64,000 bases of DNA from Paracoccaceae bacterium. GTDB lineage: Bacteria > Pseudomonadota > Alphaproteobacteria > Rhodobacterales > Rhodobacteraceae. Below the pieces are notes generated by a model. That model saw nothing but the letters and a program-made list of their open reading frames with translations. It was not told where the DNA came from and ran no database searches. Both the position numbers and the translations under genes were made by a program. The stretch's first letter is position 1. Each line of letters opens with the position of its first letter. Of the stretch, positions 38,854 to 48,587 are shown in pieces. Location: contig PAQV01000005.1 of NCBI GenBank assembly GCA_002709405.1, forward strand, positions 92,451 to 156,450. Reading direction: 5' to 3'.

Positions 38854-39660
38854 ATGTCCGACTTGCTTTCCACACCGCACGTGATCACCGACCTGATGGA
38901 CCCGGCCCGGGCGGCGGCGCTGGGAGCGTCGCTGGACCTGCCCGGCCCGATCGGGTCCGGATCTCCCTTGCCGCCGTTCTTCCACCAGGCCTATTTCTGG
39001 GATCCGCGCCCGCCGTCCGACCTGGGCCGGGACGGGCACCCCAAGGTCGGCGGCCTGATCCCCGAGACCGGCCTGCCCCGGCGCATGTGGGCCGGCGGGC
39101 GGCTGGTCTTCGAGGCGCCCCTGTTGACCGGCCAGCCGGCCGAAAAGCGGTCAGTCGCCGAACGGGTGACGCGCAAGACCGGCCGGTCCGGAGACCTGGC
39201 CTTCGTGACCCTGCGCCACGAGATCCACCAGGCGGGGCGGCTGTGCGTGACGGAATGGCAGGACCTGGTCTACCGCGCGGACGTCGGCCAGGGATCCGCA
39301 GCCCAGCCGCCCCGCGCGCCCACCGACGAAACCGAGCGGCGCGAGGTGGTGTTTTCGCCGACCTTGCTGTTTCGCTATTCGGCCCTGACCTTCAACGGCC
39401 ACCGCATCCATTACGACGAACCCTATGCGCGCGAGGTCGAGGGCTATGACGGGCTGGTCGTCCATGGCCCTCTGCTGGCGCAGATGCTGATGCTGATGGC
39501 CGAGGCCGCCCTTGGCCCGCTGGCCGGGTTCGGGTTCCGGGGGGCCTCGCCCATGGTGCACACCGAACTGGCCGAGCTGTGCCGGACCGGGACGTCGCTG
39601 TGGGTGCGCGGCTATGACGGCCGGCTGATCATGAGCGCCGAGGCGGTGGTCGACGGGTAA
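38854..39660 (+). CDS. FAS1-like/MaoC-type dehydratase, mesaconyl-CoA hydratase-like
   Basis: A 268-residue double hot-dog protein. The N-terminal domain begins ITDLMDPARAAALGASLDLP and includes GRDGHPKVGGLIPETGLPRRMWAGG; the C-terminal half has FSPTLLFRYSALTFNGHRIHYD (the hydratase motif with Asp/His) and VVHGPLLAQMLMLMA. This fits the family annotated as mesaconyl-C4-CoA hydratase / itaconyl-type dehydratase. It should add or remove water across a branched enoyl-CoA. ATG at 38854 is chosen; a start 12 codons upstream is weaker. Neighbours do not reveal the pathway. Confidence 0.85.
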   Translation: MSDLLSTPHVITDLMDPARAAALGASLDLPGPIGSGSPLPPFFHQAYFWDPRPPSDLGRDGHPKVGGLIPETGLPRRMWAGGRLVFEAPLLTGQPAEKRSVAERVTRKTGRSGDLAFVTLRHEIHQAGRLCVTEWQDLVYRADVGQGSAAQPPRAPTDETERREVVFSPTLLFRYSALTFNGHRIHYDEPYAREVEGYDGLVVHGPLLAQMLMLMAEAALGPLAGFGFRGASPMVHTELAELCRTGTSLWVRGYDGRLIMSAEAVVDG

Positions 39661-39679
39661 TGCGCCGGCCCTTGCAAGG

Positions 39680-40723
39680 TCAGAGACAGCGCTCCAGCCG
39701 GAAATCGTCGGGGATGTCGTCGATGTCGCGCAGGACCAGGTTGGCCATGATCTCGGCGATCTTGGGGGCCATGCCGAAGCCGATCTTGAAGCCCCCGTTG
39801 GCCAGGTAATGCCCCGGCCGCCCGGGCCAGGGGCCCAGCACCGGCGCGCGCGACCGTGCACGGGGGCGCAGCCCGGCCCAGCGGGCCAGCACCGGGGCGG
39901 CGGCCAGGGCCGGGACCGCCAGCCGGGCCTGGGCGATGACCGCGTCCAGCTGGTCATCGGTGGCCCGGGGATCCTTGAACGTCCGTTCGGTCGTCGAGCC
40001 CACGGCCACGGTGCCATCGGCATGGGGCACGATATGGACGCCGTCGGAAAACAGTTGCGGCGCGCCGGGGGCCAGGCGCGTGTCCAGCACCGCGGCCTGC
40101 CCCTTGATCGCCGTGCCCACGGGCCGGTCCATGGCCTCGGACAGGTCCTGCAGGCCGGCCGCCCCGGTGGCCCAGACCACGACCCCGCTGTCGGGCGCAT
40201 CGGTGACGACCCGGCACCGGCTGGCCCGCAGCGCCGCGACCAGCGCGGCCACGGCCCGGGCGGGATGCAGCCGGGCGCTGAGCGTGTCGCGGATCAGCCA
40301 GCCCGTGGGCGACACCGGCGCCCAGCCAAGCGCCTCGCTGGCCGAGATCACCTCCCACCGGGCCAGCCCCTGCCACAGCGTTTCCGCCGAGACAGACCGG
40401 GCGCGGGCCAGCTCCAGGGCCTCGGCGTCGGCCACCGGTTGCAGGCGCCCGTTGCGGCGATAGCCCGGCGAGACCCCGCCCGTCATGGCCACGTCGGTCC
40501 AGAAGTCTTCGGCCATGATCAGGCTGTCGAACTGGAAGGCCTTCTTGGCGTTCCAGCGTTCCGGCACATGCGGGGCCAGGGCGCCCACGACCCCGCCGCT
40601 GGCCCCCGCGCCGGGGCCATGCGGGTCGACGACGACCACCCGTGCTCCGCGCCGGGCGCAGGCCCAGGCGATCGACAGGCCAAAGATCCCGGCCCCCCTG
40701 ACGGTCACGTCTGCCATTGCCAT
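39680..40723 (-). CDS. FAD-dependent oxidoreductase, MnmC oxidase-domain type
   Basis: A 347-residue DAO-fold flavoprotein. VRGAGIFGLSIAWACARRGA is the FAD dinucleotide fold; GAGASGGVVGALAPHVPERW, VWATGAAGLQDL and NGGFKIGFGMAPKIAE complete the pattern seen in the C-terminal half of bifunctional MnmC, the FAD part that removes a carboxymethyl group from cmnm5U34 of tRNA. The methyltransferase half is encoded divergently next door (40791), so here MnmC is split into two genes. Start at 40723 (MAMADVTV) is set by GGAG five bases upstream. Confidence 0.85.
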   Translation of the reverse strand: MAMADVTVRGAGIFGLSIAWACARRGARVVVVDPHGPGAGASGGVVGALAPHVPERWNAKKAFQFDSLIMAEDFWTDVAMTGGVSPGYRRNGRLQPVADAEALELARARSVSAETLWQGLARWEVISASEALGWAPVSPTGWLIRDTLSARLHPARAVAALVAALRASRCRVVTDAPDSGVVVWATGAAGLQDLSEAMDRPVGTAIKGQAAVLDTRLAPGAPQLFSDGVHIVPHADGTVAVGSTTERTFKDPRATDDQLDAVIAQARLAVPALAAAPVLARWAGLRPRARSRAPVLGPWPGRPGHYLANGGFKIGFGMAPKIAEIMANLVLRDIDDIPDDFRLERCL

Positions 40724-40790
40724 TTCCGCTCCGCTTCTCCAGTGTCGGCCCGGCTGGGCCTCTCGCCGAGAGACCATAAGAGAGCGGACC

Positions 40791-41459
40791 ATGCAGCACC
40801 AGCAGGCGCAGATTTCCTGGCGTGACGGCCAGGTCCCGGTCTCGGACCGGTTCGACGACCCGTATTACTCGCTTCAGGACGGCCTGGAGGAAACGCGACA
40901 CACCTTCCTGGCGGGCAATGGCCTGCCGGAGCGGTTTCGCGATGGCTTTCACGTGGCGGAACTGGGCTTTGGCACCGGGCTGAATTTCCTGGCCACCGTG
41001 CAGGCCTGGCAGGAAGTGGGATGCCCGGGCCGGTTGACCTTCACTAGTTTCGAGGCCTTCCCGATGGCCGCAGACGACATGGCCCGGGCGCTGGACGGCT
41101 TCCCCGGCCTGCCCGGCCGCGACGAGCTGCTGGCCGCCTGGGCCGCGGGGCAGTTCCCCGCAACGGTGGCCGGCGTGACGCTGGATCTGCGCCTGGGCGA
41201 CGCGCGCGAAACCCTGCCGGCCTGGCCGGGCCGGGCGGATGCCTGGTTCCTTGACGGCTTTGCTCCGGCCCGAAATCCCGAGCTGTGGGAGCCCGCCCTG
41301 ATGGCCGAGGTCGCCCGCCACACCGCGCCGGGGGGCACGCTGGCCACCTATACCGCTGCCGGGCATGTCCGCCGGACCCTGGCCGAGGCGGGCTTTGACA
41401 TCCACCGCCGCCCCGGCTTTGGCCGCAAGCGACACATGACCGTCGGAACACTGACATGA
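40791..41459 (+). CDS. mnmD: tRNA (mnm5s2U34) methyltransferase MnmD
   Basis: A 222-residue SAM-dependent methyltransferase equal to the N-terminal half of MnmC. Motifs: RDGQVPVSDRFDDPYYS, the SAM loop AELGFGTGLNFLAT, DAWFLDGFAPARNPELWEP and FGRKRHMTVGTL at the end. It methylates nm5U34 to mnm5U34 in wobble uridines of tRNA. It is divergent from the FAD half, and its stop overlaps the next ATG by four bases. Confidence 0.93.
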   Translation: MQHQQAQISWRDGQVPVSDRFDDPYYSLQDGLEETRHTFLAGNGLPERFRDGFHVAELGFGTGLNFLATVQAWQEVGCPGRLTFTSFEAFPMAADDMARALDGFPGLPGRDELLAAWAAGQFPATVAGVTLDLRLGDARETLPAWPGRADAWFLDGFAPARNPELWEPALMAEVARHTAPGGTLATYTAAGHVRRTLAEAGFDIHRRPGFGRKRHMTVGTLT

Positions 41460-42346
41460 CCACCCAGACCGCCATCGCCCCCCAGCGCAATTCGATCGCC
41501 CTGGGCATCGCGCTGATGATCGGGTCGACCATCGTCTTCGCCCTGCAGGACGGCATGTCCCGCCACCTGGCCGAGGAATACAACACCCTGATGGTCGTGA
41601 TGATCCGCTACTGGTTCTTCGCCGCCTTCGTCATCGCCCTGGCCGCTCGCCAGAAGGGTGGGCTGCGCAAGGCCATCGGGACCTCGCAGCCCATCGTCCA
41701 GCTGATCCGGGGCCTGCTGCTGGCGGCCGAGATCTGCGTGGCGGTCTACGGCTTCACCCTGCTGGGCCTGGTCGAAAGCCAGGCCGTCTTCATCTGCTAC
41801 CCGCTGCTGGTCGCCGCCCTGTCCGGCCCGGTGCTGGGCGAAAGCGTCGGCTGGCGGCGCTGGACGGCCATCGGCGTGGGCTTCGTGGGCGTGCTGTTCA
41901 TCCTGAAGCCCTCGGGCGGGGTGTTCGACCCGGCCGCCGTCATCCCGCTGCTTGCCGCCTTGCTCTTCGCGCTTTACGGCCTGCTGACCCGCTACGCTGC
42001 CCGGCGCGACACCACGGCCACCAGTTTCTTCTGGACGGGCACCGTCGGCGCCGTGGTCCTGACCATCGTCGGCATCACCCAATGGGAGGTAATGACCCCC
42101 ACCGATTACATCTGGATGGCCTGCCTGTGTGTGACCGGCGTGCTGGGCCACTGGCTGCTGATCAAGTGCTACGAGGTCGCCGAGGCCAGCGCCGTGCAGC
42201 CCTTCGCCTATTTCCACTTCGTCTGGGCCTCGATCCTGGGGATCACCATCTTTTCCGAGGTCATCCGCCCCAACGTGGCGATGGGGGCTGCGCTGATCGT
42301 GGCGGCTGGGCTCTTCACCCTATGGCGCGAACGCGCGAAGGGTTGA
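41456..42346 (+). CDS. EamA/DMT-family transporter
   Basis: A 296-residue membrane protein with about ten hydrophobic helices in two EamA repeats. ALGIALMIGSTIVFALQDGMSRHL, PLLVAALSGPVLGESVGWRRW and FHFVWASILGITIFSEVI are typical DMT segments. It probably exports or exchanges a metabolite; substrate unknown. Its stop codon lies 27 bases inside the 3' end of the convergent transglycosylase gene. Confidence 0.9.
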   Translation: MTTQTAIAPQRNSIALGIALMIGSTIVFALQDGMSRHLAEEYNTLMVVMIRYWFFAAFVIALAARQKGGLRKAIGTSQPIVQLIRGLLLAAEICVAVYGFTLLGLVESQAVFICYPLLVAALSGPVLGESVGWRRWTAIGVGFVGVLFILKPSGGVFDPAAVIPLLAALLFALYGLLTRYAARRDTTATSFFWTGTVGAVVLTIVGITQWEVMTPTDYIWMACLCVTGVLGHWLLIKCYEVAEASAVQPFAYFHFVWASILGITIFSEVIRPNVAMGAALIVAAGLFTLWRERAKG

Positions 42347-44287
42347 CCCGCGCAGTTCCTCGGAAAACGGGATCGGCAGCGGATCCTGGCCCAGCCGGGC
42401 CCGGTAGACTGGCAGGCTTTCGGTGACGCGCATGACGTAGTTGCGGGTCTCGTTGAAGGGAATCATCTCGATCCAGTCGATGATGTCGATCTCGGGCCGG
42501 CGCCCACGCGGATCGCCGTAAAGCTCGACCCAGCCGAGCGGCCGGCCCGGCCCGGCGTTGTAGCCCGCCGCCATCATCGACACGTTGCCGTCCATCTGCT
42601 CGGCCAGGGTGGCCAGGTAGTTGGCCCCCAGCTTGGCATTGTAGCGCCAATCCTTCAGCATCCGGTCCGAGGTATGGGCCGCGGCGATGCCCAGGTCCGC
42701 GGCCACCAGGCGGCCGGTCGCGGGCATCACCTGCATGAAGCCAAGTGCGCCGGCATGGCTGACCACCGAGGCGTCGAATTCGCTTTCGCGCCGGGCGATG
42801 GCCAGGACCATCTCGGTCGCCATGGGCAGGGTTTCGTCGGCCACCGGGTGCAGGGGGTAGTAATAGCCCGGCAGGATCATCCCGCCCTGCGCCGCCCGCT
42901 TGGAGATCATCACCGCCAGGTGCGGATCGCCCAGGTCCAGCGCCATCTGGCCCAGCCGGGCAGCGTCCTCGGGGCCAAGGCTTTCGGTCAGGTGGGTGAA
43001 GAAGCGTTCGGCCAGCACGGGCTCGTCGGCCTCCCACAGCTCCATGGCGGCCTTGAACACCGAGCTTTGGGTGAACTCGGCCGCCTGCCAGGGGGGCAGT
43101 TCGGGGGGCGAGGCCATGTCCGGGTCAAAGGGCATCCCGGCCTTTTCGGCGGCCAGCAGCCCGTAGAACGAACTTTGGTAGGTCGCGCCCTCGCGATAGG
43201 CCACCTGGGCGACGGCGGTATCGCCAAGCGCGTCCAGGGCGCGCCCGGTCCAGTATTTCGCCCGGCCCTTGGAAATCGGCGATTCCACGGCATCGTCCAG
43301 CCGCAAGAAATGCAGCAGGGCGGTTTCGGGCTGGTCCAGGAAGGTCAGGGCCAGGTAGCCCGACAGCCATTCCAGGTCGGCAAAATCGCTGCCCTCGGAC
43401 AGGCCGTGACGCATGGCGACCGCATAGGCCTTTTCCGCATCGCCCGCGCGCATCAGCTGGCGGGCATAGCCGCGCCGCCGGCCGGACCATTTCTCGGGCT
43501 GTCCCAGCGCCTCGGCCGAGGTCGATCGTTCCAGCATCAGCTCCAGCGCGTCATCGTCCCGTCCCTTTCGGGCGCGCCATTCGAAGCGGTCGTAGGCCAG
43601 CCCCGGATCGTCGGCCAGGGCCTCGGGCACCTTGGCGATCAGGGTGTCCACGCCCGCGGCCTGTTCCTGAAGCGCCAGCCGGGCCAGGGCCAGGGCGCGG
43701 GTGTCGTCATCGACCGAGGTCAGCATTCTCCGGGCGCTCAGCCGGTGGCCGTCCCACAGCAGGCGGTCCAGCCGCGCGGCGTTGTGCGGGGTCAGCAGGT
43801 CGCCCCCGGCGTCGCGAAAGGCGCTTTGGCTGTTGCTGCCCATGGGCATCGTCCGCCAGCCCAGCACCAGTGTGGCGTCGGCCTCGCCGTTGCGCCCGGC
43901 CGCGCGCAGGGCGTTGACATAGGCCAGGATGCCGTCCGGGGTCTGGGGTTCGACCGCGTCGAACATCTCCAGCACGTCCGAGAAACTGGCGGTGACAAAG
44001 GCGCCCTCGCTTTTCTCGCGCAGCCAGGGCAGGCCGGGCCAGTCGCCGTTACGGCGCAGGAAATCCAGCGTGGCGGCCGCATCGCCGCGCCCGGCGCGCA
44101 GCCAGTACCATTCGACGATGTCATGGGACGCGCTGCCCGGGCCGTCGGCCTCGGCAAAGGCCTGGGTGAAATCCTGACCCCGGACGGCGTCCATGGCCCC
44201 GGCCAGGCCGGCCATGGCCGGACGAGCCAGCGACAGCGCCAGCATGGGGATGAGCAGGATCGAAAGGGGAGGGATCTTGGCAGTCAT
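42320..44287 (-). CDS. Soluble lytic murein transglycosylase (Slt70-like)
   Basis: A 655-residue exported enzyme. Signal peptide about residues 1-26 (LLIPMLALSLARPAMA); residues about 30-450 are the helical superhelical U-domain; the C-terminal SLT domain has the catalytic Glu in ARRESEFDASVVSHAGALGF, then MQVMPATGR and MMAAGYNAGPGR. It cleaves peptidoglycan between MurNAc and GlcNAc, releasing anhydro-muropeptides. The frame is open far upstream, but only the ATG at 44287 gives a proper signal sequence. It overlaps the convergent EamA gene by 27 bases. Confidence 0.93.
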   Translation of the reverse strand: MTAKIPPLSILLIPMLALSLARPAMAGLAGAMDAVRGQDFTQAFAEADGPGSASHDIVEWYWLRAGRGDAAATLDFLRRNGDWPGLPWLREKSEGAFVTASFSDVLEMFDAVEPQTPDGILAYVNALRAAGRNGEADATLVLGWRTMPMGSNSQSAFRDAGGDLLTPHNAARLDRLLWDGHRLSARRMLTSVDDDTRALALARLALQEQAAGVDTLIAKVPEALADDPGLAYDRFEWRARKGRDDDALELMLERSTSAEALGQPEKWSGRRRGYARQLMRAGDAEKAYAVAMRHGLSEGSDFADLEWLSGYLALTFLDQPETALLHFLRLDDAVESPISKGRAKYWTGRALDALGDTAVAQVAYREGATYQSSFYGLLAAEKAGMPFDPDMASPPELPPWQAAEFTQSSVFKAAMELWEADEPVLAERFFTHLTESLGPEDAARLGQMALDLGDPHLAVMISKRAAQGGMILPGYYYPLHPVADETLPMATEMVLAIARRESEFDASVVSHAGALGFMQVMPATGRLVAADLGIAAAHTSDRMLKDWRYNAKLGANYLATLAEQMDGNVSMMAAGYNAGPGRPLGWVELYGDPRGRRPEIDIIDWIEMIPFNETRNYVMRVTESLPVYRARLGQDPLPIPFSEELRGSTLRAFAP

Positions 44288-44398
44288 TTTCGGTCCATGC
44301 GGGGCTTGAGCATCCAAGGGTATTACGTGTATCGGCACGTACAACTCACAAACGCGGTAGTGCCGTCCTGGCCTATTGCCTAACCCAGGAGCGCGATC

Positions 44399-45271
44399 AT
44401 GTTCAAAGGTTCCTTGCCGGCCCTTGTCACCCCGTTTTCGAACGGCGCAGTGGACTTTGACGCGCTCAAGAAACTCGTGAACTGGCATGTGGACCAGGGA
44501 TCGCACGGGTTGGTGCCGGTGGGCACGACCGGCGAAAGCCCGACCCTGACCCATGTGGAACATGAACAGGTGGTGACCGAGGTCGTCAAGGCCGCAGCCG
44601 GCCGCATCCCGGTGATTGCCGGGGCCGGGTCGAACAACACCATCGAAACCGAACGCTTCATGCAGCATGCGGTGTCCGTCGGGGCCGATGCGGCGCTGGT
44701 GGTGACGCCCTATTACAACAAGCCGACCCAGCGCGGCCTGATCGCGCATTTCAAGGCGGCGCATGATTGCTGCGAACTGCCGATCATCATCTACAACATC
44801 CCCGGCCGGTCCGTCGTCGACATGACCCCGGCCACCATGGGCGAGCTGGCCAAGCTGCCGCGCATCATCGGGGTGAAGGATGCCACCGGCGACATCGCCC
44901 GGGTCAGCAAGCAGCGCGCGTCCTGCGGGGCGGATTTCGTGCAGCTGTCGGGTGAAGACGCCACCGCGCTGGGGTTCAATGCCCATGGCGGCGTGGGCTG
45001 CATTTCGGTGACGGCAAACGTGGCGCCGAAGCTGTGCGCCGAGTTCCAGGAGGCCACACTGGCCGGCGACTACGCCAAGGCGCTGGACTACCAGGATCGC
45101 CTGATGCCCCTGCACGAGGCCATCTTCATCGAACCGGGTCTTGTCGGGGCCAAGTACGCGCTGTCGCGGCTGGGCCTGTGCTCGGACGAGGTGCGGTTGC
45201 CGCTGACCGGGCTTCTGGACGAAACCAAGGCAAAGATCGACGCGGCCATGGTCCATGCGGGGATCCTGTAA
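44399..45271 (+). CDS. dapA: 4-hydroxy-tetrahydrodipicolinate synthase
   Basis: A 290-residue TIM-barrel aldolase. [15 protein letters not shown] holds the substrate-binding Thr pair, [11 protein letters not shown] the catalytic Tyr, and [11 protein letters not shown] the Schiff-base Lys. It condenses pyruvate with aspartate semialdehyde in lysine/diaminopimelate synthesis. AGGAG precedes the ATG (44386-44390). It is followed by an intrinsic terminator and divergent from slt across about 110 bases. Confidence 0.95.
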   Translation: MFKGSLPALVTPFSNGAVDFDALKKLVNWHVDQGSHGLVPVGTTGESPTLTHVEHEQVVTEVVKAAAGRIPVIAGAGSNNTIETERFMQHAVSVGADAALVVTPYYNKPTQRGLIAHFKAAHDCCELPIIIYNIPGRSVVDMTPATMGELAKLPRIIGVKDATGDIARVSKQRASCGADFVQLSGEDATALGFNAHGGVGCISVTANVAPKLCAEFQEATLAGDYAKALDYQDRLMPLHEAIFIEPGLVGAKYALSRLGLCSDEVRLPLTGLLDETKAKIDAAMVHAGIL

Positions 45272-45315
45272 GGGGTCACGTTGACAGGACGGCCGGGCCT
45301 TTTCATGGTCTTGCG

Positions 45316-45343
45316 GGGGCGCTCGATGCGGGCGCCCCTTTTT
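45316..45343 (+). terminator. Rho-independent terminator of dapA
   Basis: A 7-bp GC stem (GGGGCGC / GCGCCCC, nine-base loop) followed by five T, starting 44 bases after the dapA stop. Confidence 0.85.
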
Positions 45344-45371
45344 GATTTTTGCAGGCCATGAAAGGAACCCC

Positions 45372-46535
45372 ATGTCCGTCCTCGCCCCGATCGCCGCTGC
45401 CGCGCCCCAACTGGAAGCGATCTTCAAGGATCTGCACGCCCATCCCGAACTGGGCTTTCAAGAGGTGCGCACGAGCGCCGTGGTGGCCGAGACCCTCAAG
45501 CAGTTTGGAGTGGACGAGATCCATACCGGACTGGGCAAGACGGGCGTCGTGGCGCTGATCCACGGGCGCGAGAAGGGCAACCGGCGGGTCGGGCTGCGGG
45601 CCGACATGGATGCCCTGCCGATCGACGAGATCACCGGGCTGGAGTATGCCTCGACCACGCCGGGCGTGATGCATGCCTGCGGCCACGACGGCCACACGAC
45701 GATGCTGCTCGGGGCGGCCAAGTACCTGGCCGAAACGCGGGATTTTGCCGGCACGGCGGTGCTGATCTTCCAGCCGGCCGAAGAGGGGCTGGGCGGGGCG
45801 CGGCAGATGCTGGCCGATGGCCTGTTCGAGCAGTTCCCCTGCGACGAGATCTACGGTATGCACAATTCGCCCGGGACGGCTCCGGGCAAGGTAGGCATCT
45901 GCAAGGGCGCGGCCATGGCGGGTGCGGCGTTTTTCGACATCAAGATCAATGGTCGGGGCAGCCATGCGGCCGCGCCTCACATGTCGAAGGATGCCCTGAT
46001 GATCGCCGCGACGCTGGCGACACAGATCCAGACGATCCTCAGCCGCAACATCCCGCCGCAGGATACCTGTGTCCTGTCGATCACCCAGTTGCATGCGGGG
46101 GCGGCTTACAACGTGGTGCCCGAGACGGCGGTGCTGGCCGGGACGATCCGTTATTTCAAGGACGACATCTACACGCTGGCCGGTGAGCGGATGAAGGCGA
46201 TTTGCGACGGCTTCGCGACGGCTCATGATGTCGACATTGCGCTGGATCTGAGGAACGTCTTCGACGTGCTGCAGAACGATCCGGAGCTGTCGGATGCCTA
46301 TATCGAGGCGGCTGCCGATATTGTCGGGGGCGAGAACGTGAGCGACAGCGAAGCCCCGGTGACCGGATCCGAGGATTTCGCGGACATGCTGAAGGCGGTT
46401 CCGGGGGCTTATGTGCGGGTGGGCCATGCGGGAACGGTGCCGTTGCATAACCCGGCTTACGTTCTGGACACGGGGATCCTGCCGGTCGGCGCGTCGGTCA
46501 TGGCGCGGATCGTGGAAAAACGCTTGCCGGTCTGA
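45372..46535 (+). CDS. M20-family amidohydrolase (hippurate hydrolase / N-acyl amino acid amidohydrolase type)
   Basis: A 387-residue metallopeptidase-fold enzyme. HAHPELGFQEVRTS, GLRADMDALPIDE, HACGHDGHTTMLLGAA and FQPAEEGLGGARQML carry the metal ligands of the AmhX/HipO branch; the dimerisation domain includes INGRGSHAAAPH. It hydrolyses N-acyl amino acids or similar amides. ATG at 45372 (MSVLAPI) has AAAGGA upstream; an earlier start at 45342 lies within the dapA terminator and is unlikely. Confidence 0.9.
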   Translation: MSVLAPIAAAAPQLEAIFKDLHAHPELGFQEVRTSAVVAETLKQFGVDEIHTGLGKTGVVALIHGREKGNRRVGLRADMDALPIDEITGLEYASTTPGVMHACGHDGHTTMLLGAAKYLAETRDFAGTAVLIFQPAEEGLGGARQMLADGLFEQFPCDEIYGMHNSPGTAPGKVGICKGAAMAGAAFFDIKINGRGSHAAAPHMSKDALMIAATLATQIQTILSRNIPPQDTCVLSITQLHAGAAYNVVPETAVLAGTIRYFKDDIYTLAGERMKAICDGFATAHDVDIALDLRNVFDVLQNDPELSDAYIEAAADIVGGENVSDSEAPVTGSEDFADMLKAVPGAYVRVGHAGTVPLHNPAYVLDTGILPVGASVMARIVEKRLPV

Positions 46536-46544
46536 CGGCTGGCG

Positions 46545-46600
46545 GGGGAGAATTTTCTGCGAAAATTCTTGATCGAGATTTTTCGGCAAAAATCTCCCCC
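46545..46600. terminator. Nested double hairpin between M20 gene and xsc, possible bidirectional terminator
   Basis: Two AT-rich hairpins, GAATTTTC / GAAAATTC (46550-46568) and GAGATTTTT / AAAAATCTC (46575-46596), are enclosed by an outer pair GGGGGAGA / TCTCCCCC (46545-46552 and 46593-46600). They fill the gap between two convergent genes. The arrangement repeats the tandem hairpin at 1832-1876 in form, though not in sequence. Confidence 0.55.
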
Positions 46601-46617
46601 TTGGCGTCCGGTCCGCT

Positions 46618-48393
46618 TCAGACCTTTTGGGGGCGCATATCCGCCGGATCGATCCCCGCCACCGCCACCGGTTTCTTCATGGCATCCCGGCGGAAAGGCT
46701 CACCCAGTTCCTGGTTGATCAAGGCTTCGATCAACGTGGTGCGCCCATGCTCCATCTGGTCCTTGACTGCCGCCGTCAGCGCTTCGGTCAGACCATCCAT
46801 CGTCCGGGCCACGATGCCCTGCAACCCGCAGGCGCGGGCAATCCCGGCGTAGGTCACGTTGTCATCCAATTCGGTGCCGACGAAGTTGTCATCGTACCAC
46901 AGGGTCGAATTGCGCTTCTCGGCGCCCCATTGGTAATTGCGGAAGACGACCATGGTGATCGCGGGCCATTCCGACCGCCCGATCGCCGTCAACTCGGTTA
47001 CCGCGATGCCGAAGGCCCCGTCACCGGCAAAGCCCACGACGGGCACGTCCGGACAGCCGATCTTGGCCCCTATGATTGACGGCAGGCCATAGCCGCAGGG
47101 ACCGAAGAGTCCCGGGGCCAGGTATTTGCGCCCTTCGTCGAAAGACGGGTAGGCGTTGCCGATCGCACAATTGTTGCCGATGTCGGAAGAGATGATGGCC
47201 TCGCGGGGCAGGGCGCTCTGGATGGCGCGCCAGGCCATGCGGGGGGACATCCAGTCCGGCTTGTCGGCCCGTGCCCGTTCGTTCCAGGTGGTGCCCGGGT
47301 CGTCGTCCTCGTGGTCCATCGAGGACAATTGCTGGGCCCAGCGGGACTTGGTTTCGGCAATCAGGGTGCGGCGCTCTGTGCGGCCCGTGTCACCGGCCGT
47401 GTCCGACAGCCGGTCCAGCAGCGAGGAGGCGACCTTGCCCGCGTCGCCCACGATGCCCACCGAAATCGGCTTGGTCAGCCCGATGCGGTCGGGGTTCAGG
47501 TCGACCTGTATGATCCTGGCCGACTTCGGCCAATAGTCGATGCCATATCCCGGCAGGGTCGAGAACGGGTTCAGCCGGGTGCCCAGGGCCAGCACGACAT
47601 CGGCCCGCTCTATCAGTTCCATGCCCGCCTTGGACCCGTTGTAGCCCAGGGGGCCGGCGAAGAGCGGATGGCCTCCGGGAAAGGCATCGTTGTGCTGGTA
47701 GCCGACACAGACCGGCGCATCCAGCCGTTCGGCCAGGGCCATCGACGCCGGGATCGCGCCGGACAGGACCACGCCCGCGCCGTTCAGAATGACCGGGAAC
47801 TTTGCCTCGGACAGCAGGTCAGCGGCTTGTTGCAAGGCAGCTTCACCACCGCCGGGACGCTCGAACTCGACCACGTCGGGGATGTCGATGTCGATGACCT
47901 GGGTCCAGAAATCCCGGGGCATGTTGATCTGGGCCGGGGCCGAGGCCCGCTTGGCCTGGACGATCACCCGGTTCAGCACCTCGGCCACGCGCGAGGGGGC
48001 TCGGACTTCTTCCTGGTAGGCCACCATGTCCTTGAACAGGGCCATCTGTTCGACTTCCTGGAATCCGCCCTGGCCGAGGGTCTTGTTCGCCGCCTGGGGC
48101 GTGACCAGCAGAAGCGGTGTGTGGTTCCAGTAGGCGGTCTTCACGGCGGTGACGAAATTGGTGATGCCCGGGCCGTTCTGGGCGATCATCATCGACATCT
48201 TGCCGGTCGCCCGGGTGTAGCCGTCGGCCATCATGCCGCCTGACCCTTCGTGCGCGCAATCCCAGAAGGTGATGCCGGCCCGGGGGAACAGGTCCGAGAT
48301 CGGCATGAAGGCCGACCCGATGATCCCGAAGGCATGTTCTATTCCGTGCCGCTGCAGGGTTTTGACGAATGCCTCTTCGGTGGTCATCTTCAT
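46618..48393 (-). CDS. xsc: Sulfoacetaldehyde acetyltransferase
   Basis: A 591-residue thiamine-diphosphate enzyme. It opens MKMTTEEAFVKTLQRHGIEH and has the Xsc-type segments GMMADGYTRATGKMSMMIAQ and NGPGITNFVTAVKTAYWNHTPLLLVTPQAANKT (short: GPGITNFVTAVKTAYWNHT), then the ThDP motif GFAGDGAFGIAV. Xsc converts sulfoacetaldehyde and phosphate to acetyl phosphate and sulfite, the key desulfonation step for taurine and related sulfonates. A tauR-type regulator gene is directly upstream on the same strand. Phosphotransacetylase and taurine-pyruvate aminotransferase, often adjacent, are not in this window. Confidence 0.93.
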   Translation of the reverse strand: MKMTTEEAFVKTLQRHGIEHAFGIIGSAFMPISDLFPRAGITFWDCAHEGSGGMMADGYTRATGKMSMMIAQNGPGITNFVTAVKTAYWNHTPLLLVTPQAANKTLGQGGFQEVEQMALFKDMVAYQEEVRAPSRVAEVLNRVIVQAKRASAPAQINMPRDFWTQVIDIDIPDVVEFERPGGGEAALQQAADLLSEAKFPVILNGAGVVLSGAIPASMALAERLDAPVCVGYQHNDAFPGGHPLFAGPLGYNGSKAGMELIERADVVLALGTRLNPFSTLPGYGIDYWPKSARIIQVDLNPDRIGLTKPISVGIVGDAGKVASSLLDRLSDTAGDTGRTERRTLIAETKSRWAQQLSSMDHEDDDPGTTWNERARADKPDWMSPRMAWRAIQSALPREAIISSDIGNNCAIGNAYPSFDEGRKYLAPGLFGPCGYGLPSIIGAKIGCPDVPVVGFAGDGAFGIAVTELTAIGRSEWPAITMVVFRNYQWGAEKRNSTLWYDDNFVGTELDDNVTYAGIARACGLQGIVARTMDGLTEALTAAVKDQMEHGRTTLIEALINQELGEPFRRDAMKKPVAVAGIDPADMRPQKV

Positions 48394-48587
48394 GGGACAT
48401 GCCTTTGTGGGGTTGGAGGGCGCAGGTGGTCAGGCCCGCTTGTCGCAGGTCGGGCGCGCGAACGCTATGGGCACTTGGCGGTTGCGAATAGGGCCAGTTC
48501 GCAGGTCGTCTTAAGGCCAGATGTGCCGGGCCGGTTATCTTTCCCCGTGCCTGGACGTCTTCAGGTCAGCCGGGGCTCCGGGCCAGA

